Origin: CAVPDG01 sp963702535
GTDB lineage: Bacteria > Chloroflexota > Anaerolineae > Anaerolineales > UBA4823
Direction of reading: 5' to 3'
DNA: 64,000 nt
Assembly (NCBI GenBank): GCA_963702535.1
Contig: CAVPDG010000024.1
Coordinates: forward strand, 310,001-374,000
Below the pieces are notes generated by a model. It worked only from the letters and a program-made list of their open reading frames with translations. It did no database searches and was not told the DNA's origin. The position numbers were made by a program, and so were the translations under genes. Shown piece after piece: positions 28,046 through 39,508 of the stretch (its first letter is position 1; each line of letters opens with the position of its first letter).

Positions 28046-28750
28046 ATGAAGAGCAAAGCGCCTCGCATTCTGGTGGTGGATGATGAGCGGGCAGTGCGAG
28101 ACCTGCTGGTCTACAACCTGCGTAAAGCTCACTACGAAGTGTCGACGGCAAATGACGGGCGCCAGGCGCTGGAGCTGGCGCGCCAGGCCGAACCTGACCT
28201 GATCTTGCTGGATCTGATGTTACCCGAGGTGGACGGTCTGGATGTGTGCCGCGAGCTGCGCCATGCCTCCAAGGTGCCCATCATCATGGTCACGGCCCGT
28301 GGCGAGGAAGTGGACAGGGTGGTGGGCCTGGAACTGGGCGCGGACGATTACATCTGCAAGCCTTTCAGCGTGCGAGAATTGATGGCACGCATCAAAGCCG
28401 TGCTGCGCCGCTCTCAACCCGAAGAAGTGGAGACCGTGCGGGTGTTGACCGGCCGTGGTGGGCTGCGGCTGGATGTGGAAAAGCACGAGGCTTTCGTGGG
28501 CGATACGCTGGTCCCGCTGACGAAGCTGGAGTTCGATCTGCTCCACATGCTGTTGCTCAATAGCGACCTGGTGCTGACCCGCGAGCGCCTGCTGGAAGAG
28601 GTTTGGGGTTATGACTTTGCCGGCGACACCCGGGCGGTGGATAGCGCGATCAAACGCCTGCGTGCTCGCCTGCGATCCATCGATCCTCAGGTGGATGCCA
28701 TCGAAGCCGTGCGTGGCGTGGGCTACAGGCTTCGAGGGGGTGACTCCTGA
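28046..28750 (+). CDS. OmpR/PhoB-family response regulator
   Basis: The 234-residue protein has a receiver domain (ILVVDDERAVRDLLVYNLRK, acceptor Asp in LILLDLMLPEVDG, Thr in MVTARG, Lys in DDYICKPFS). A C-terminal winged helix follows (TKLEFDLLHMLLLNSDLVLT, RERLLEEVWGYDFAGDTRAV, VRGVGYRLRG). I start it at 28046, where ILVVDD follows MKSKAPR; the frame is open further upstream but has no coding character. Its stop overlaps the start of the sensor kinase gene. The pair resembles PhoB/PhoR or ResD/ResE types; the signal is unknown. Confidence 0.93.
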   Translation: MKSKAPRILVVDDERAVRDLLVYNLRKAHYEVSTANDGRQALELARQAEPDLILLDLMLPEVDGLDVCRELRHASKVPIIMVTARGEEVDRVVGLELGADDYICKPFSVRELMARIKAVLRRSQPEEVETVRVLTGRGGLRLDVEKHEAFVGDTLVPLTKLEFDLLHMLLLNSDLVLTRERLLEEVWGYDFAGDTRAVDSAIKRLRARLRSIDPQVDAIEAVRGVGYRLRGGDS

Positions 28751-30264
28751 AGCGAACCCTAGGCGTTCATCTGACACTGAGCTACTTGATCGTGATCCTG
28801 GTCGGGATGGGGGTTGCGATTGCCTTGGTGTGGCTCACGGTGGAAGCGCTGTACATCGACGCTCAGCGTACGAACCTGCTGGCGCAGGCGCAACTGGTAG
28901 CGGCAGCCTTGCGCAGTGATGCACCTGTGGCTGAAAGCTCTGAAGCATACAGCCAGGCGACCAACGTGCTTCCAGGCATTCACACGCGGGTGATCGACCC
29001 CAGGGGTGCGGTCCTGATTGACCTGGGCGAGCCTGAGGGCACCCTGGAGGCATCCGGCCTGATCCTGCCTGAGCTGGCTCAAAATACGGCGGGGCAGGTG
29101 ACGGCTGAGGAGCTGGCCAACCGGCCTGAGATTGCCCAGGCGCGGCTCGGGCAGCCGGCTACAGCAATCCGCAGGGTGGAAGTGGCTGGAGGAAAGCGGG
29201 TATTGTATGCAGCCGCGCCGGTGCTCTCTGCAGATGGGTCTGTCGTGCAGATCGTTTACCTGGCTACGCCGTTGCCGGATACCCAGTGGAGCGCCTTGCC
29301 GGTTGCGAGGCGCTGGCAGCTCGGCGGTGATGCTGCTCATCTCTCTCCTGCTAGCCATTCTGGCGGGGATGTTGCTGGCTCGCCGGATATCTCGCCCGTT
29401 AGAGACCCTGGCGCAGGCGGCGCAGGCGGTCAGCGCGGGGGACCTGGAGCCAGACAGTGCCAGAAGACCCGGGGATTGCTGAGCTGGCGACCCTTGGCAG
29501 GGCATTCAATGGGATGACCAGCAGCCTGCGCCAGGCTGACCAGGCGAAAACCGCATTTATCTCCGATGTCAGCCACGAGCTGCGCACCCCACTCACCGTG
29601 ATCAAGGGGACGATCGAGACACTGGAGGACGGCGCCCTGGACGACCTTGCCGGGCGCGGCCCGCTCCTGGCCTCCATGGCCCGCGAGACCGAGCGGTTGA
29701 TCACCCTGGTCAATGACCTGCTGGTGCTGACCCGGGCTGACGCCGGGGCTTTGAATTTGAAGCTCGTTGATGTGGACCTGGTCATGCTGGCACGCAGCCG
29801 CTGCGAGCGCCTGGAACATGCTGCCGCCCTGCGGCAGGTGAGCCTGCGCACCCTGACCAACCCGGGACAGGCGGGAGCAGGATTCTTACCCGGTGCTCGC
29901 CGATCCGGATCGCATCGCCCAGGTGCTGGATAACCTGCTGGACAATGCCATTCGCTATTCGCCCCCCGGCGAGACGGTGACGGTAACGATCACGCGGGAA
30001 GCAGACCAGGTGGCGTGCCGGGTCAGCGATGCCGGTCCAGGGATCCCACCCGAGCACCTGCCCTTGATCTTCGAGCGTTTTTACCGGGTCAGCCCGGGGC
30101 GCGGGCGCGAGGATGGAGGCAGCGGCCTGGGATTGTCGATCGTGCGCAGCCTGGTCCTGGCGCATGGGGGGCGTATCTCTGCCAGCAGCCATGAAGGAGA
30201 AGGGACAACGGTAGCATTCTGGCTTCCAGCGGCAGAAAGTGACACACAACCAGCCTTATCCTGA
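28747..30264 (+). CDS. Sensor histidine kinase (HAMP-HisKA-HATPase), three frameshifts
   Basis: The protein starts LKRTLGVHLTLSYLIVILVG, a first membrane helix, in the frame overlapping the regulator stop; the start codon would be CTG unless a base is wrong. An extracytoplasmic sensor follows (residues 35-190), then after a frame change near 29325 MLLISLLLAILAGMLLARRI and a HAMP linker. A change near 29455 leads to HisKA (FISDVSHELRTPLTVIKGTI, phospho-His). A third near 29885 leads to the ATPase N box (RIAQVLDNLLDNAIRYSPPG), DAGPGIPPEHL and GSGLGLSIV. About 500 residues. It should phosphorylate the adjacent regulator. Confidence 0.85.
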
Positions 30265-30352
30265 CACCCTCCTGACTTGAACCCGGATTATCCTGAGAGA
30301 GTAGCTGAGGGCGACCAACCCAGGCTCTCATAATACCCAGGAGGATGATCCG

Positions 30353-31148
30353 ATGAAACCCAACCGTAACCTATGGAACGTAGCTGTGATTTGTATCTTG
30401 GTCGTGCTTGGCTTGGAAGCCTGGCACCCACAGACAAAGGCGATTGCCAGCCAAAGGACGGCTGACCAGGTATGCGATAGCAGCCGCTCGGTGCACGTCT
30501 CGGGCGCGGCGGTTGTCTATGTCACCCCAGACCGGGGCCTGCTCCAGCTTGGGGTCCAGTCCAACGGCGGCAGCCCGGATACGGTGCGCCAGGCCAACGC
30601 TGAGGCTATGCAAAGAGTGATCCAGGCGATCCGCTCCCTGGGTGTGGCAGGCTAAAGATATCGCCACGGATAATTACCTGGTTTTCCCGGTCTACGAGGA
30701 TTACAGCTCGCTGGTGATCAAAGGCTACCGGATCGACAACACAGTTTCGGTCACCCTGCGGGATGTAAGCCTGGCGGATGATGTGCTGATTGCGGCTCTG
30801 AAGGCAGGGGCAAACGAAGTACTGGACGTCCAGTTTTATTCCAGCGAGCTACGAAAATATCGAGACGAGGCACGCGCCCTGGCGATGAAGGCTGCGGGGG
30901 AGAAAGCCGAAGACCTGGCGAGTGCAGCGGGAGCGCAGGCGGGCTGCATCCTTTCCATCAGCGAGAATAGCTGGTCGCAATACTATGGCTCGTGGCGGGG
31001 TGGGCGGGAGACAGCTTTGTGGGCGCAGAATGTGATCCAAAATGCCAGCTCGCTTGAGGTCGAGCAAATGCAGACGGGCGACTCGCCAATCACTCTGGGG
31101 CAGATCGCTGTGCGGGCGGAGGTAGAGGCCAGCTATAGCCTGTGGTGA
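30353..31148 (+). CDS. SIMPL-domain (DUF541) secreted protein, frameshifted
   Basis: CAGGAGGATGATCCG precedes MKPNRNLWNVAVICILVVLG, a signal peptide. The mature protein has VHVSGAAVVYVTPDRGLLQL, the typical SIMPL start, and a frame change near 30655 at the AARSLGV-KDI position. It continues with FPVYEDYSSLVIKGYRIDNT, ALMKAAGEKAEDLAS-like helix and LGQIAVRAEVEASYSLW. About 265 residues. SIMPL proteins are periplasmic or surface proteins of unclear function (for example BP26). It follows the sensor kinase and may belong to its regulon. Confidence 0.8.
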
Positions 31149-31503
31149 GGAGGAAAGGGATACACCTCCTTCGGGCTGTGCCCTCAGGATGAGGCCAGCC
31201 CCTTCCCATAGGAAAGTGGAGAAAACGCGGAGCAAGGAATAATGCTCAGGGAGCGCAGGAAGCGCAGCGTCCGAAGTACCCATTTTCGCTATCCATACTG
31301 CCTTAGGACGGGAAGGGAGACAGGAATATTGACATCTGCCAAAAGATGAAGTGCACCCTGTAGTATTGGTTGAGCGCTTCCATAATTGCACGTTGGTTGG
31401 GTGTGGATCAGTTGTTGCGAGTTGCAGCACGGAGGAAATCAGTAATATTGTGCAAAATGGCGCGTATAATTGAGAGAATTTGTTGCGTTAAAGGATTAAT
31501 GCA
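31149..31503 (+). other. Intergenic stretch with a possible promoter
   Basis: No gene is supported. TATAAT at 31465-31470 lies 33 nt before the next ATG and is a good -10 box, but the -35 region (GTAATA) is poor. Confidence 0.35.
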
Positions 31504-33370
31504 ATGGACTGGATCAAGTACAACCCCCCGGCAGAAGCAGTGGATGTGCTGGAAAACTGCCCCAGCGTGAAGATCGTGAGCTCGACGGCGGAGCTGCTCG
31601 AGATGGCGTGCGGCGGCGATAGCTGCTCGTTCGATGTGGAATATGATGTGCCCGGCAAGGGTCCGGTGGTGGAGGCGACGGTGAGCCGCGTGCGCAACGG
31701 GCTTTCGGTGAACTACCCGGATGCGTATATGCGCCGGCGCGATCCGGACTGCATGCTGATGGGCGACGATATGCCCTCGGATAAAGAGAGCTTCTTCGGG
31801 CGCTACGGCAGGGACTTCCACGAGGTGCGCGACGAGACCTTCGCCTGGCTGAAGACGCAGGAGCTGGCGATGTTCGGTTTCCTGGCAGGCGAGCGGGGGA
31901 TGGGGCTGGATGTGCTGGCGATCGCGCCGGCAAACGCGGCTTTCTTCGCCCTGGGGCTGGCGATGCTGCAAGGGATCACCCCTTACGAGGAGATCTCGCC
32001 GGACTTCAACCCACGGGCAGTGATCTACGTGGCGCCGGTCTTCCGCCACACGCATTTCGAGGGAAGGCAGGTGGTGGTGCACCACCGGCTGGACGGGATG
32101 CACGAGCTGTTTTCTTACAACCTGTACCCGGGTCCGAGCGCCAAGAAGGGCGTGTACGGGATGCTGCTGGACCTGGGGGAGCGGGAGGGCTGGATGACGG
32201 CGCACTGCTCGACGGTGCAGGTGATCACGCCGTACGACAACGTGGTGACGATCATGCACGAGGGGGCGAGCGGCGGGGGCAAGAGCGAGATGCTGGAGCA
32301 GGCGCACCGCGAGACGGATGGACGCTTGCTGCTGGGCGAGAACCTGGTGACGGGCGAGCGGCGCTACCTGGAAATCCCGCATGGCTGCATGCTGCGCCCG
32401 GTGACAGACGATATGGCGCTGTGCCACCCCTCGCTGCAGGATAACAACGGCAAGATCCGCGTGACGGACGCCGAGGCGGCGTGGTTCGTGCGCGTCAACC
32501 ACATCAACAACTACGGGACGGACACCTCGCTGGAGCGCATCACCGCCCAACCCAACCAGCCGCTGCTCTTCCTCAATATCGACGCCGTGCCCGGCGGCAG
32601 GGCGCTGATCTGGGAGCATATCCAGGACGCGCCGGGCAAGCCCTGCCCCAACCCGCGCGTGATCATCCCGCGCCACGTGTACCCGGATATCGTGGATGGG
32701 GCGGTGGCGGTGGACGTGCGCAGCTTTGGGGTGCGCACGCCGCCCTGCACGCGGGAAAAGCCCACCTACGGGATCATCGGGTCTGTTCCACCTGCTGCCG
32801 CCCGCCCTGGCGTGGCTGTGGCGGCTGGTGTCGCCGCGCGGCTACGAGAACCCGAGCATCGTGGGCCTGGAGGGGATGGAGAGCGAGGGGGTGGGCTCGT
32901 ACTGGCCCTTTGCCACCGGGCAGCGGGTGACGCAAGCCAACCTGCTGCTGGAGCAGTTCACCCAATACCATAACACGCGCTATATCCTGACGCCAAACCA
33001 GCACGTAGGGGCGTGGAAATGCGGGTTCATGCCGCAGTGGGTGGCGCGCGAGTACCTGGCGCGGCGCGGCACGGCGCGCTTCTCGCCCGACCAGATCCGC
33101 CCGGCGCGCTGCGCCCTGCTGGGGACGACGCTGCACCAGCTGCACGTGGAAGGGCGCATGATCGCCCGCTGGTTCCTGCAGGTGAACACGCAGCCGGAAG
33201 TGGGCGATGAAGCCTACGACCAGGGGGCGGAGTTGCTTTACAATTTCTTCCAGCGCTGCTTGAGCGACTTCCTCAAGCCAGACCTGCTGCCGCTGGGCAG
33301 GCAGATCATCGAGTGCTGCATGGATAAGGGCTGCGTGGCAGATTACGAGACTTTAATTCCTTCGGAATAA
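31504..33370 (+). CDS. PEP carboxykinase-like P-loop protein (DUF4914 type), frameshifted
   Basis: The protein of about 620 residues starts MDWIKYNPPAEAVDVLENCP. A PEPCK-like nucleotide-binding core is indicated by TIMHEGASGGGKSEMLEQAH (phosphate-binding loop, about residue 260), then LLLGENLVTGERRYLEIPHG and WFVRVNHINNYGTDTSLERI. Near 32780 one extra T shifts the frame; removing it continues as FHLLPPALAWLWRLVSPRGY, GSYWPFATGQRVTQANLLLE and HVGAWKCGFMPQWVAREYLA. The P-loop differs from the GTP-PEPCK kinase-1a motif, so the classical reaction should not be assumed. No signal peptide; cytoplasmic. Confidence 0.65.
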
Positions 33371-33383
33371 GGTCGTTTGAAAG

Positions 33384-33662
33384 TTGAAATTTAAACGCAT
33401 CCTGGGGCTGGCGCTGAAGACCCGGCTGGCTGGGAGCGGCAAGGCTTTCAAGCTGTACGGGACATCCACCTATTTCCTGGGGAACCGCAAACCCTACCTG
33501 GAGGACTGGGCGACGCTCTTTCGCCTGCTCAAGGAAGGCAAAATCAAGCCGGTGATCGCTGCTCGATTTCCGATCTTGGAGGCAGCGAAAGCTAACGCGC
33601 TGCTGGAGAGCGGGGAAACTGCTGGCAATATCGTCCTGACGGCGCCAGAGCGGGTCGCCTGA
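33384..33662 (+). pseudogene. C-terminal fragment of a zinc-type/quinone oxidoreductase (MDR family)
   Basis: The frame from 33384 encodes YLEDWATLFRLLKEGKIKPV, FPILEAAKANALLESGETAG and NIVLTAPE, the last ~90 residues of a medium-chain dehydrogenase/reductase. The N-terminal GroES-like and Rossmann domains are missing: the sequence upstream is the PEPCK-like gene. It is a gene remnant, probably left by a deletion joining two loci. Confidence 0.75.
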
Positions 33663-33668
33663 GAAGAG

Positions 33669-34468
33669 TCAGGTAGCAAGCCACTGCGCGCTGAAGACAG
33701 TGACCGCCTGACCGGCGAGGATGACGCGCTCGCCTTCCAGGCGGACGTGCAGCACGCCGCCGCGTCGGTGAAGCCTGGTAGGCGACCAGCTCGCTCTTCT
33801 TCAGCTCGGCAGCCCAGTAGGGGGTAAGGCAGCAGTGGGCAGAGCCGGTGACCGGATCTTCGATAACGCCGACACGCGGGGCAAAGAAGCGCGAGATGAA
33901 ATCGTAGCCGGGCGTCGTGCTGCGCGCCGTGACGATGACGCCGCGCACCGGCAGCTCGTTGATGGCGGGGATATCCGGGTTTAGCGAGCGCACTTCCGCC
34001 TCGCTGGCGACAAGCACCATGTAATCATCAGCATCTTGATAGGTAGCAAGCGGCTTTACCCGCAGCGCTTCCGCTAATGCAGGCACATCCACGGCTTGAG
34101 GTGGGCGGGCGGGGAAGTTCAGCTCGATCCAGTCTCCATTGCGCCGGGCGGTGAGCAAGCCGGACAGCGTGTAGAAACGCGCGGTCGCGTCCAGCGGCAG
34201 GCGCCCGGTCTCCCACAGGGCGTGGGCGCTGGCGAGGGTGGCGTGCCCGCACAGGCGCACCTCAGCGGCGGGGGTGAACCAGCGCAAGCGGTAGCCATCG
34301 CCCTCGGGCAGCAGGAAGGCAGTCTCCGAGAGGTTCATCTCCGCCGCGACGGACTGCATCCAGGCATCCGGGCGGGGATCCGTCGAGGAAGCAGACGCCG
34401 GCGGGGTTGCCGGCGAAGGGGGCGGCGGTAAAAGCGTCGATTTGCAGCATGGTGAGGGGTTGGGTCAT
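33669..34468 (-). CDS. PhzF-family isomerase, two frameshifts
   Basis: The start MTQPLTMLQIDAFTAAPFAG with NPAGVCFLD is the PhzF signature, and a frame change near 34375 joins WMQSVAAEMNLSETAFLLPE (catalytic Glu in SETAF). The core has RWFTPAAEVRLCGHATLASA and RFFAPRVGVIEDPVTGSAHC, conserved substrate-contact parts. The second frame change near 33780 restores the tail GQAVTVFSAQWLAT and the TGA at 33669-33671. About 265 residues. PhzF proteins isomerise small metabolites; outside phenazine clusters the substrate is usually unknown, as here. Confidence 0.82.
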
Positions 34469-34666
34469 GGGGGATCTCCAGTTATGATTGAGCGGCGAAA
34501 TCAGCGGTTGTTGTACCAGGGAGCGATGCATCAGCGTATTCTTGTTTCCAAATTCAAGGTCGTTATGCGATAATACTCAAGATTGAACGACATCCAAAAA
34601 CCGGCCGGCAGCCATAAACGGGTGGGCGAACGGTCAGGCTGGATCATACCATTGATTAGGGAGCTA

Positions 34667-35178
34667 ATGACAACCATGAAGACCTGCCCGGCATGTGCCA
34701 GCAGTAACGTCGACAATGCTGCCTTCTGCAGCCAATGCGGAAGCCCGCTGGATGCGACCCGTGAGGGCGGTCCCGCAAAACAGCCTATACCTTTAGAGCC
34801 GGCTGACGAAGTGGCTGCGCCACCCGAGCCACAGCCTGCAACCTCCGCACAAACGATTGCGCCTGCGATCCGCCTGCCAGAATCTCCCGGGATCGAAGAG
34901 GAGAGACACCTTGCCTTGTAAAGGCGCTGGGTGGTTTCTTCGGTTGCCTTTTCGGGTTAATTGCCGGTTTGTGCCTGTCACTCATCTGTGTTATACCGGT
35001 GGGGTTTGCCATCAGCGGCGGGCACGGCTCTTCTGGACTTCCCGTTGCGATTGTCGTCGTGGTTATCGTGGTCATCATGACAACGCTGTTGGGTATTGCG
35101 ATCGGTCCCAGTTTCTTGGGGAAAATATTTGCATCGGTGGGCGATACCTTCAAGTGGATGAGCGGCTCTAAGAAATAA
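34667..35178 (+). CDS. Zinc-ribbon membrane protein, frameshifted
   Basis: GGGAGCTA precedes MTTMKTCPACASSNVDNAAF with CSQCG, a four-cysteine zinc ribbon. A Pro/Ala linker follows. Near 34915 the frame changes to VKALGGFFGCLFGLIAGLCL and a second hydrophobic block (GLPVAIVVVVIVVIMTTLLG), ending FKWMSGSKK. About 170 residues. It is a small anchored protein with a cytoplasmic zinc ribbon; function unknown. Confidence 0.65.
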
Positions 35179-35309
35179 TCTGTCACGGATTGCAGGGAAG
35201 GAATTACGAAGAGGCTGCCCTTATTTCAGAACAAATTCTCCCCCAAGAAGATTATTTTCGGACTTCTTCAAGTTTCAGGAATTTATCCATCCATCACCAG
35301 CGGCAGACA

Positions 35310-36094
35310 TCAGGCAGCCGGTGGTGGGATGGCGAGCGTCTCGCCGGGGGAGAGGATGCGCACTTCGACCTCGGGCGAGGAGCTCTTGGCGTGCGAGGAG
35401 AACTCCAGCGGCGGGAGGTACTGGAAGCCGAGGCGCATCCAGCGCATGCCAATGGGGATGTAAGTGCCCCAATGGATAGGCACCGCCAGGCGCGGGTGGA
35501 GCAAGGTGAGCGCTTCGGCTGCCTCTTTGGGTCCCATGTGCAGCTTGCCTTTGTCCGGACCCCAGCCCCAGACCGGCAGCAGCGCCAGGTCCAGGTTCTG
35601 GCTGAAATCCGCCATTTCAGGGAAGATCTGGGTATCGCCGGGGAAGTAGATGCCGGCTGCGCCGCGCAAGACGAAGCCCAGGCAATCAGCCTGCAGCCCG
35701 AGCGGGCGGCGGCTGGGGGTGTGATAAGCGGGGACGGCTTGCACTTTAACCCGCCCGATGTTGAAGACCTCTCCCAGGCTGATCTCCTTGACAGCGACGG
35801 AAACCCTGGCGCTGCATGAGGTCGCCAGCGCCGCTGGGGACGTAGATCAGCGGCGCCTCTCCCAGCGCCTGGAGGGTGGGGATATCCAGGTGGTCGTAAT
35901 GCAGGTGGGAGATGAGCACGGCGTCGACATCCCGGTAGAGGGAGGCGTCCGGGCTGGGGGATGTGCGGCGCAGGTGGTAGATGCGCGGGCGGAAGACTGG
36001 GTCGGTGAGCAGGCGCGCCCCGTCCATCTCGACCAGCAGGCTGGCATGACCGAGGTAGGTGACGCTGGCGAGGGGGGGCGGATCGATCTGCCAT
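35310..36094 (-). CDS. Metallo-beta-lactamase-fold hydrolase (UlaG/RomA-like), frameshifted
   Basis: It starts MADRSAP; a run of seven C (minus strand) must lose one base to give LASVTYLGHASLLVEMDGAR. The metal-binding motif is LISHLHYDHLDIPTLQALGE (HxHxDH). Another change near 35805 joins VFNIGRVKVQAVPAYHTPSR (His ligand). FPGDTQIFPEM (Asp ligand) and PIHWGTYIPI (last His) complete the site. About 260 residues. The fold is that of N-acyl-phosphatidylethanolamine PLD and UlaG-like hydrolases; substrate unknown. It lies next to and codirectional with the phospholipase D-like gene. Confidence 0.8.
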
Positions 36095-36114
36095 GCTGCG
36101 ACGCTGCCCCCGGC

Positions 36115-38770
36115 TTACTCAACCGGGGTTGCACTCTCCCAGTAATAATCGAACGTACGCTGAAACTCGGAAATTGCCTTGGGGTCCTCCGTGGCGAGGT
36201 TGTACTCCGCCAGACCGGCATCGCCATAGGCGCTGTAATGGAAGTTCTGGCTGCCCACGATGAGCAGCTCCTGGTCTACGAGCAGGGCTTTGGTGTGCAT
36301 GCGCCCGTCGAAGTAGCGGATCTCCACGTAGCCCTCCAGCCCGCGGCGGGCAAGCTCGTCTTGCAGCACGCGGATGGCGACCGCGTTCTCGATGCCGTTC
36401 ATGTTGACATCCGTCACCAGGATGCGCACGGGGATGCGGTTCTGCTCAACGGTATCCACCAGGGCGCGCATCCACTCCAGGGCGTTGTCGTAGGTGCAGA
36501 GATCGGGGAAGACGGCGCCAAGGGCGCACTGCAGCTCCAGGGAGAAATTGACCTCAAAGATATCCAGGCTCTCCTGAGCGGAGTGGATGGCGGCGACGAC
36601 GGCTTTATCCGAATTCGGGGAGGTTTGTATTGCGGAAAAGTGAGAACGCCACGCCTCCGTCCTGCGGCAGGGTGTAGCGCCGCACTTCGGGCACGTGGCT
36701 CGCCTGCGCCGTGGTGAATGTGCAGGCGAGGTTCCACTTGCCCAGGATGGGGTCCATGGTGTTACATTGCACCTGGTTGGCGCCATCCCACATATCATCG
36801 AAGGCGTCCAGGCTCATTTGCGCCACCGGACCGGTGACTTCGAGCGCCAGGTCGACCAGACCGATTCCCAAACCGGAGGGGTGCAGCTCGGAGTAGTGCA
36901 GGTAGCTGTAGTTGAAGCCGGCTGCGGCAGCCGTCTTGCCATCAATGACAATGAACTTGGTGTGGCTGTGGGGGAATTGCCCATCGAAGTTGGCGATTTC
37001 GACCTTCCAGCCCAGCTCAGGATTTTCGAGCTCCGGGAGACCGGCGGTCTTGAGATCTTCCAGCACATTCCAGATCTGCGAGCCCCACTCGAAGTCGGAG
37101 AGCTCGGGATAGTTGCCCAGCAGGATGCGCACGGTGAGACCGCGCGGGTAACGAGCCGGGTCTTGCTTGAGCTTGTTATACAGCTCGACGACGCTCTCGC
37201 CGAGCAAAAAACCGGGGCTGTCGTCCTCGACATCTGTCGACGTACTCCATGGTGGTGAAATCGACCTCGTATTGCGCCTCGGAAACAGCACGCGAGACAT
37301 CATCGTAGCTGCCGTTGAGGGTCGGCTCTTCGCCGGGAACGCTGGGGGGCGGGTTGGGCGAAAAGAAGATCGATTGGAAGGTGTTCTGGCAGTAGGCTAC
37401 AGGATCGGCCAGCCGGGCGGAAAAGACCGCTGGTCATGACGTCCAGGATTGCCTGCGAAGCGTTGCTGAGCGGCTGGTCCAGGCAGCGATAATCGGGCTG
37501 GGCGGCGAGCGAGCAGCATGCCTGCGCCGGAGAGGGCGTCGTTCCAGGCAAGGCGCAGGCTATCCTGGCTATCGCGCAACGACGGGCTGCGAGGCGACGG
37601 CGGGGCGGGTGGCAAGGGCGGGTGCGCTCCAGCCTCTGTCCAGGCGCAGGCTATCGTAGAGAAATTGCCGCTGGCAGTCATGCCGGTGGCTTTCTCGACC
37701 TGGCTGGAGTACCAGGCAAGGTGCAGACGACCACTGCCATCCTGCGCTATGGCAGGGGCGGAGCTGCACGGCGGCCCGCCGAGGGTCTCTTCGTTGCCGA
37801 AGGGCAGCGGCGCGGGTAGTGAACCTGGTCTATCCGCACCACACCAGGCGGCTTGCAGGGCGTCCTGCCCGTCGACGTACAGGGCTGGCGAGGCGCCTTC
37901 GCCTATAACGGCGGGCGTGTTTTGCCATGCCCCCTGGCTGTACTGCTGGAGCAGCACCTCGCCGCTGTTTTGCGGGGCGTATGCCAGGAAGAAACTGCCG
38001 GCTGCGTTCACCGCCAGCGCCAGGGGCGAGGTGGCGCCGTCTGCAGCGCCAGGGTTGGGGATGCAGCCGCTGGCGACGGGCGGCGGCGTGAGACCCGCCT
38101 GCCAGGTGGTATAGAGCAGGGCGCCATCGCCGGCATGCCAGGCGACCAGGATGCGACCATTCTTTTCGACGGCAATGGCCGGCTGGACGGCTTCCGCTGC
38201 CGGCGGCTGGCTGGTGGAGCGCGCAGGAGAGCGCCGCGGCGTCTGAGAGCGGGGCGGGCGGCGAGCATAGCACCCCCGCTACAACGGCTGAAGTATACCG
38301 TGGGCGGAATGCCGGACGGGGCGGCTTCCGTCCAGACAACGTACCAGGCGCCGGCAACGCCGGTGACGACCTGCGGGTTCAGCGAGGCGTTGGTAGGCCG
38401 AGCGGGAGACGTTGATGGGCGACGACCAGGATCCAGGGCGCCGGTGGGGTCGAGCTGGGCTGTGGAAATGATACACCTCGCTGTCGCCAGACGCTGCCCT
38501 GCACCCAGGCGAGCGCCAGCTCGCCAGCTGAGGCGGAGGCCAGGGAGGGCGGATACAGCAGGATTGGGCGTGGCGCCAGGGCCTGAACGGCAGGCTGCCA
38601 TGCCACGCCCTGGGTCTATACGGCAGCGTGGTGGAGAGACTGCCTGGCTTGATGGCGACGAAGCGGGTCAGGCGCGTGGTAACGGAGAGGACCGCGATGA
38701 AGGCGATCGGCGATCGGCAACGCCGACCCAGCGCCAGAACCAGGCTCAGCTTTGCCGGGGAGGCTACCAT
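36115..38770 (-). CDS. Large exported protein with C-terminal phospholipase D-like domain, many frameshifts
   Basis: The C-terminal half has both HKD motifs: HSHTKFIVIDGKTAAAAGFN and MHTKALLVDQELLIVGSQNF, the phosphatidyltransferase/nuclease catalytic pair. Further upstream, fragments in different frames give PDYRCLDQPLSNASQAILDV, FFLAYAPQNSGEVLLQQYSQ, VVTGVAGAWYVVWTEAAPSG and ILLYPPSLASASAGELALAW, suggesting a repeated, possibly propeller-like N-terminal domain exposed outside the cell. At least five frame changes are needed. The start is uncertain; an ATG at 38770 (MVASPAKLSLVLALG) begins a hydrophobic lead. It may cleave phospholipids or other phosphodiesters. Confidence 0.55.
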
Positions 38771-39503
38771 CGGACTGGCGCTTGCGGGAGAGACGGTGGT
38801 ACTCCCAGCCGAGCGAGGCGCCGCCGAAGAAATGCAGGGCAACCACGGCTGCCAGCAAAAAGAGCAAGCCGGTGATGCGGTAGCCCTGCCCGGCAAGGCG
38901 ACCGGATAGCCAGAGCAGCAGCCCCGTGGCAACGCCGCCCAGCAGGTAGCCGAGCATAGCAGCCAGCATGACGCGCCAGAAATGGCGCCAGCCAACGCTG
39001 GTGAGCCCGAGGAGCAAGCCGATGAGCAATCCGTAGAGCAGACCATACCCGCCCAGGAGCACCGTCACGCCGCGGGGACGGACATCGGCATTGTTGTTAT
39101 AGAAATAGAGCAGGGCGAGGATCAGCAGGAAGAGCACCAGCAGCAAAGCCTGGAGCAAGCCAAAGGTGAGGCTGCCTGAGAGAATGTAGCGGCGGCGGGG
39201 CGCCTGGCGGTCGATGCGCAGCAGGGTCAGCCCGACCAGCACCCCCTGCGCCACGCCACCCAGGATGAGCAAGAACAAGAATAGAAAGATGCCCCACAGC
39301 AGCTTCTGCAAGACTTGCTCCTGGGGCAGCAGCCCGAGCAAGCTACGGATGGGCAGCAGGCGCCCGCCGAGGAAAGCCACGAGGAGCATGGCGATGCCGC
39401 CCAGGATGAAACCGAGGGCGCCGGTGAGCATATCCCGCCAGGTTGAAGCTCCCGGCGGGGGCTCGGGTAAGGTAGTGTTGGGTTCTTCGATTGAATTTTG
39501 CAC
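38616..39503 (-). CDS. Polytopic membrane protein of unknown function
   Basis: It starts MQNSIEEPNTTLPEPPPGAS, a polar N-terminus. About seven hydrophobic segments follow, such as MLTGALGFILGGIAMLLVAF, LLWGIFLFLFLLILGGVAQG and YGLLYGLLIGLLLGLTSVGW, up to LGWEYHRLSRKRQ near 38785. The last ~60 residues of the open frame are Arg/His-rich and probably out of frame; a shift there would end the protein at a TAG overlapping the ATG of the next gene. Function unknown. It lies between the glycosyltransferase and the phospholipase D-like gene. Confidence 0.6.
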   Translation of the reverse strand: MQNSIEEPNTTLPEPPPGASTWRDMLTGALGFILGGIAMLLVAFLGGRLLPIRSLLGLLPQEQVLQKLLWGIFLFLFLLILGGVAQGVLVGLTLLRIDRQAPRRRYILSGSLTFGLLQALLLVLFLLILALLYFYNNNADVRPRGVTVLLGGYGLLYGLLIGLLLGLTSVGWRHFWRVMLAAMLGYLLGGVATGLLLWLSGRLAGQGYRITGLLFLLAAVVALHFFGGASLGWEYHRLSRKRQSDGSLPGKAEPGSGAGSALPIADRLHRGPLRYHAPDPLRRHQARQSLHHAAV

Positions 39504-39508
39504 GAGAA

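Noticed and set aside
35190..35309. Short open frame between the zinc-ribbon and the hydrolase genes as a gene
   Set aside because: No ribosome site and no recognisable motif; the rest of the frame is antisense to the metallo-beta-lactamase-fold gene.
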